Below are positions 63,137 through 64,000 of a stretch of 64,000 nt of DNA, piece after piece. Position 1 is the first letter of the stretch; every line of letters begins with the position of its first letter. The stretch is from Nothophaeocryptopus gaeumannii (taxonomy: Eukaryota; Ascomycota; Dothideomycetes; Mycosphaerellales; Mycosphaerellaceae): the NCBI GenBank assembly GCA_031771865.1, contig JASISA010000041.1:62001-126000 (forward strand), given 5' to 3'. The notes under the pieces were generated by a model. It worked only from the letters and a program-made list of their open reading frames with translations, was not told the origin of the DNA and ran no database searches. A program made the translations under genes and the position numbers.

Positions 63137-64000
63137 GATTACTGAGCCTGTACTTTGAGCTGTGCAAAAGTCGGAAGTTCTGGTGATTGAGAAAAGGGCG
63201 TTGCAGACTGATTTCCACCGCCTACTTATTGCTCTCGCCCTCAGTCACGGCGTATCATGTCCGTCCTCTAGTTGACGTGGGCCATGCTGAAGTGGAGCGC
63301 CCCGATTGAGAGTTCTTAGAAGCTTGTACCTACCTGTCGTACGGTCATTCGCCGAAGGTTCGTGCACAGCCTTGACCAGCGCGCCACCCAGGATTGTCAA
63401 TGGCGTGCCGCGGAATCAATTCAGCATCTTTACCCATGGCTCGCTGAAGGGCGATGCCTTTTGTTAATTTGTTTCAGGAGAGTGATACGCATGCAGGCTC
63501 TCGCATTCGACATCATGGATTGGACAGCCTTATCGAGAGCTCCGTTATGGTCGAAGGGTTCCTGGTTGAGCCGACGAACATGTGAAGCCCAGACCAAACG
63601 GTGCGAATAGCTCAGCCTGAATCGCATGGCATGGCTGCATGAGGTGACGTCTTTGATGCAATGTCAGATCTTCACACCCAATGTACCGCGATCCTTCCCC
63701 ACAGATCGCCTTGGTCCGGGCGGGAAGACCAACGCAGACATTCATTCGGATGCCGAGATACGCCTTGGCGATTCTTCTGCCCAGAGCGACTCGAACTGCA
63801 CCCCAAGATGCCTCATTTCTTCCGCGGATTGATGCCACGCTTGTTGTGCAACAGGAGGTGAGAGTAGCATAGAAGGATCCATGCAGCGGCCTAACGCGCC
63901 AGCAAATATGTGCCAAGTCCATGCGGCTGGAGTGGTGATGCAGGTCAAGAGCACATGACCAGTCTAAAGTTCTTTGTGTTCGCGTCTAGGTTTCTGGCGA
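63137..64000. other. Window end, no supported gene
   Basis: Promoter side of the fasciclin gene, then short frames without protein-like pattern. Confidence 0.5.

Overview
The window is nuclear DNA of a filamentous ascomycete. The genes are short-intron (about 50-80 nt, GT..AG, CTAAC-type branch sites) and intermixed on both strands, with no operons. They include families typical of Pezizomycotina: Zn2Cys6 and HET proteins, fungal BTB proteins, a GPI-type aspartic protease, a fasciclin protein and a UstYa-like relic. The style fits Dothideomycetes best, but that placement is inference. No rRNA, tRNA, CRISPR or viral gene was recognised.

Left part (0-27.5 kb). A broken HET-domain gene (1.9-2.4 kb) is followed by NC2-alpha/Bur6 (3.5-4.4 kb), a small serine-rich ORF, an internally deleted succinate-semialdehyde dehydrogenase relic (5.1-5.5 kb) and a first BTB protein (5.9-6.7 kb). 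Glycerol kinase (-) and an aquaglyceroporin (+) lie head to head at 8.8-14.0 kb, a plausible glycerol uptake and use unit. Then come a DDR48-like repeat protein built from six exons (15.3-16.6 kb), a short-chain dehydrogenase (-), a formin-N-terminus-like (GBD/FH3, Rid1-type) protein, two uncharacterised proteins and a two-exon conserved unknown protein (25.5-27.5 kb).

Middle (27.5-46.3 kb). A complete Tc1/mariner element (28,022-29,382) has 26-bp terminal inverted repeats and a TA duplication, and its transposase frame is interrupted by exactly three TAG codons. It sits in a minus-strand multi-exon gene that also carries a frameshift. Next come a Zn2Cys6 transcription factor with a 12-nt exon, a six-exon MFS transporter with one GC-AG intron and one 793-nt intron, a secreted GPI-type aspartic protease, an SLC35F-like transporter, a small secreted cysteine protein, dynactin p27, an F-box-like protein and a highly codon-biased HAD phosphatase.

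Right part (46.3-64 kb). A decayed stretch (46.9-49.9 kb) holds an unidentified broken gene, a UstYa-like (DUF3328) relic and a truncated membrane protein, followed by a small secreted-protein candidate. Housekeeping genes resume with GDP-mannose pyrophosphorylase (-), a nuclear basic protein and dolichyl-phosphate glucosyltransferase Alg5. Both enzymes feed protein glycosylation. Two further BTB proteins, a small LEA-like protein (-) and a two-domain fasciclin GPI protein (-) close the window. Exon models were built by hand from splice signals and reading phase. Those with all phases matching are marked with high confidence.
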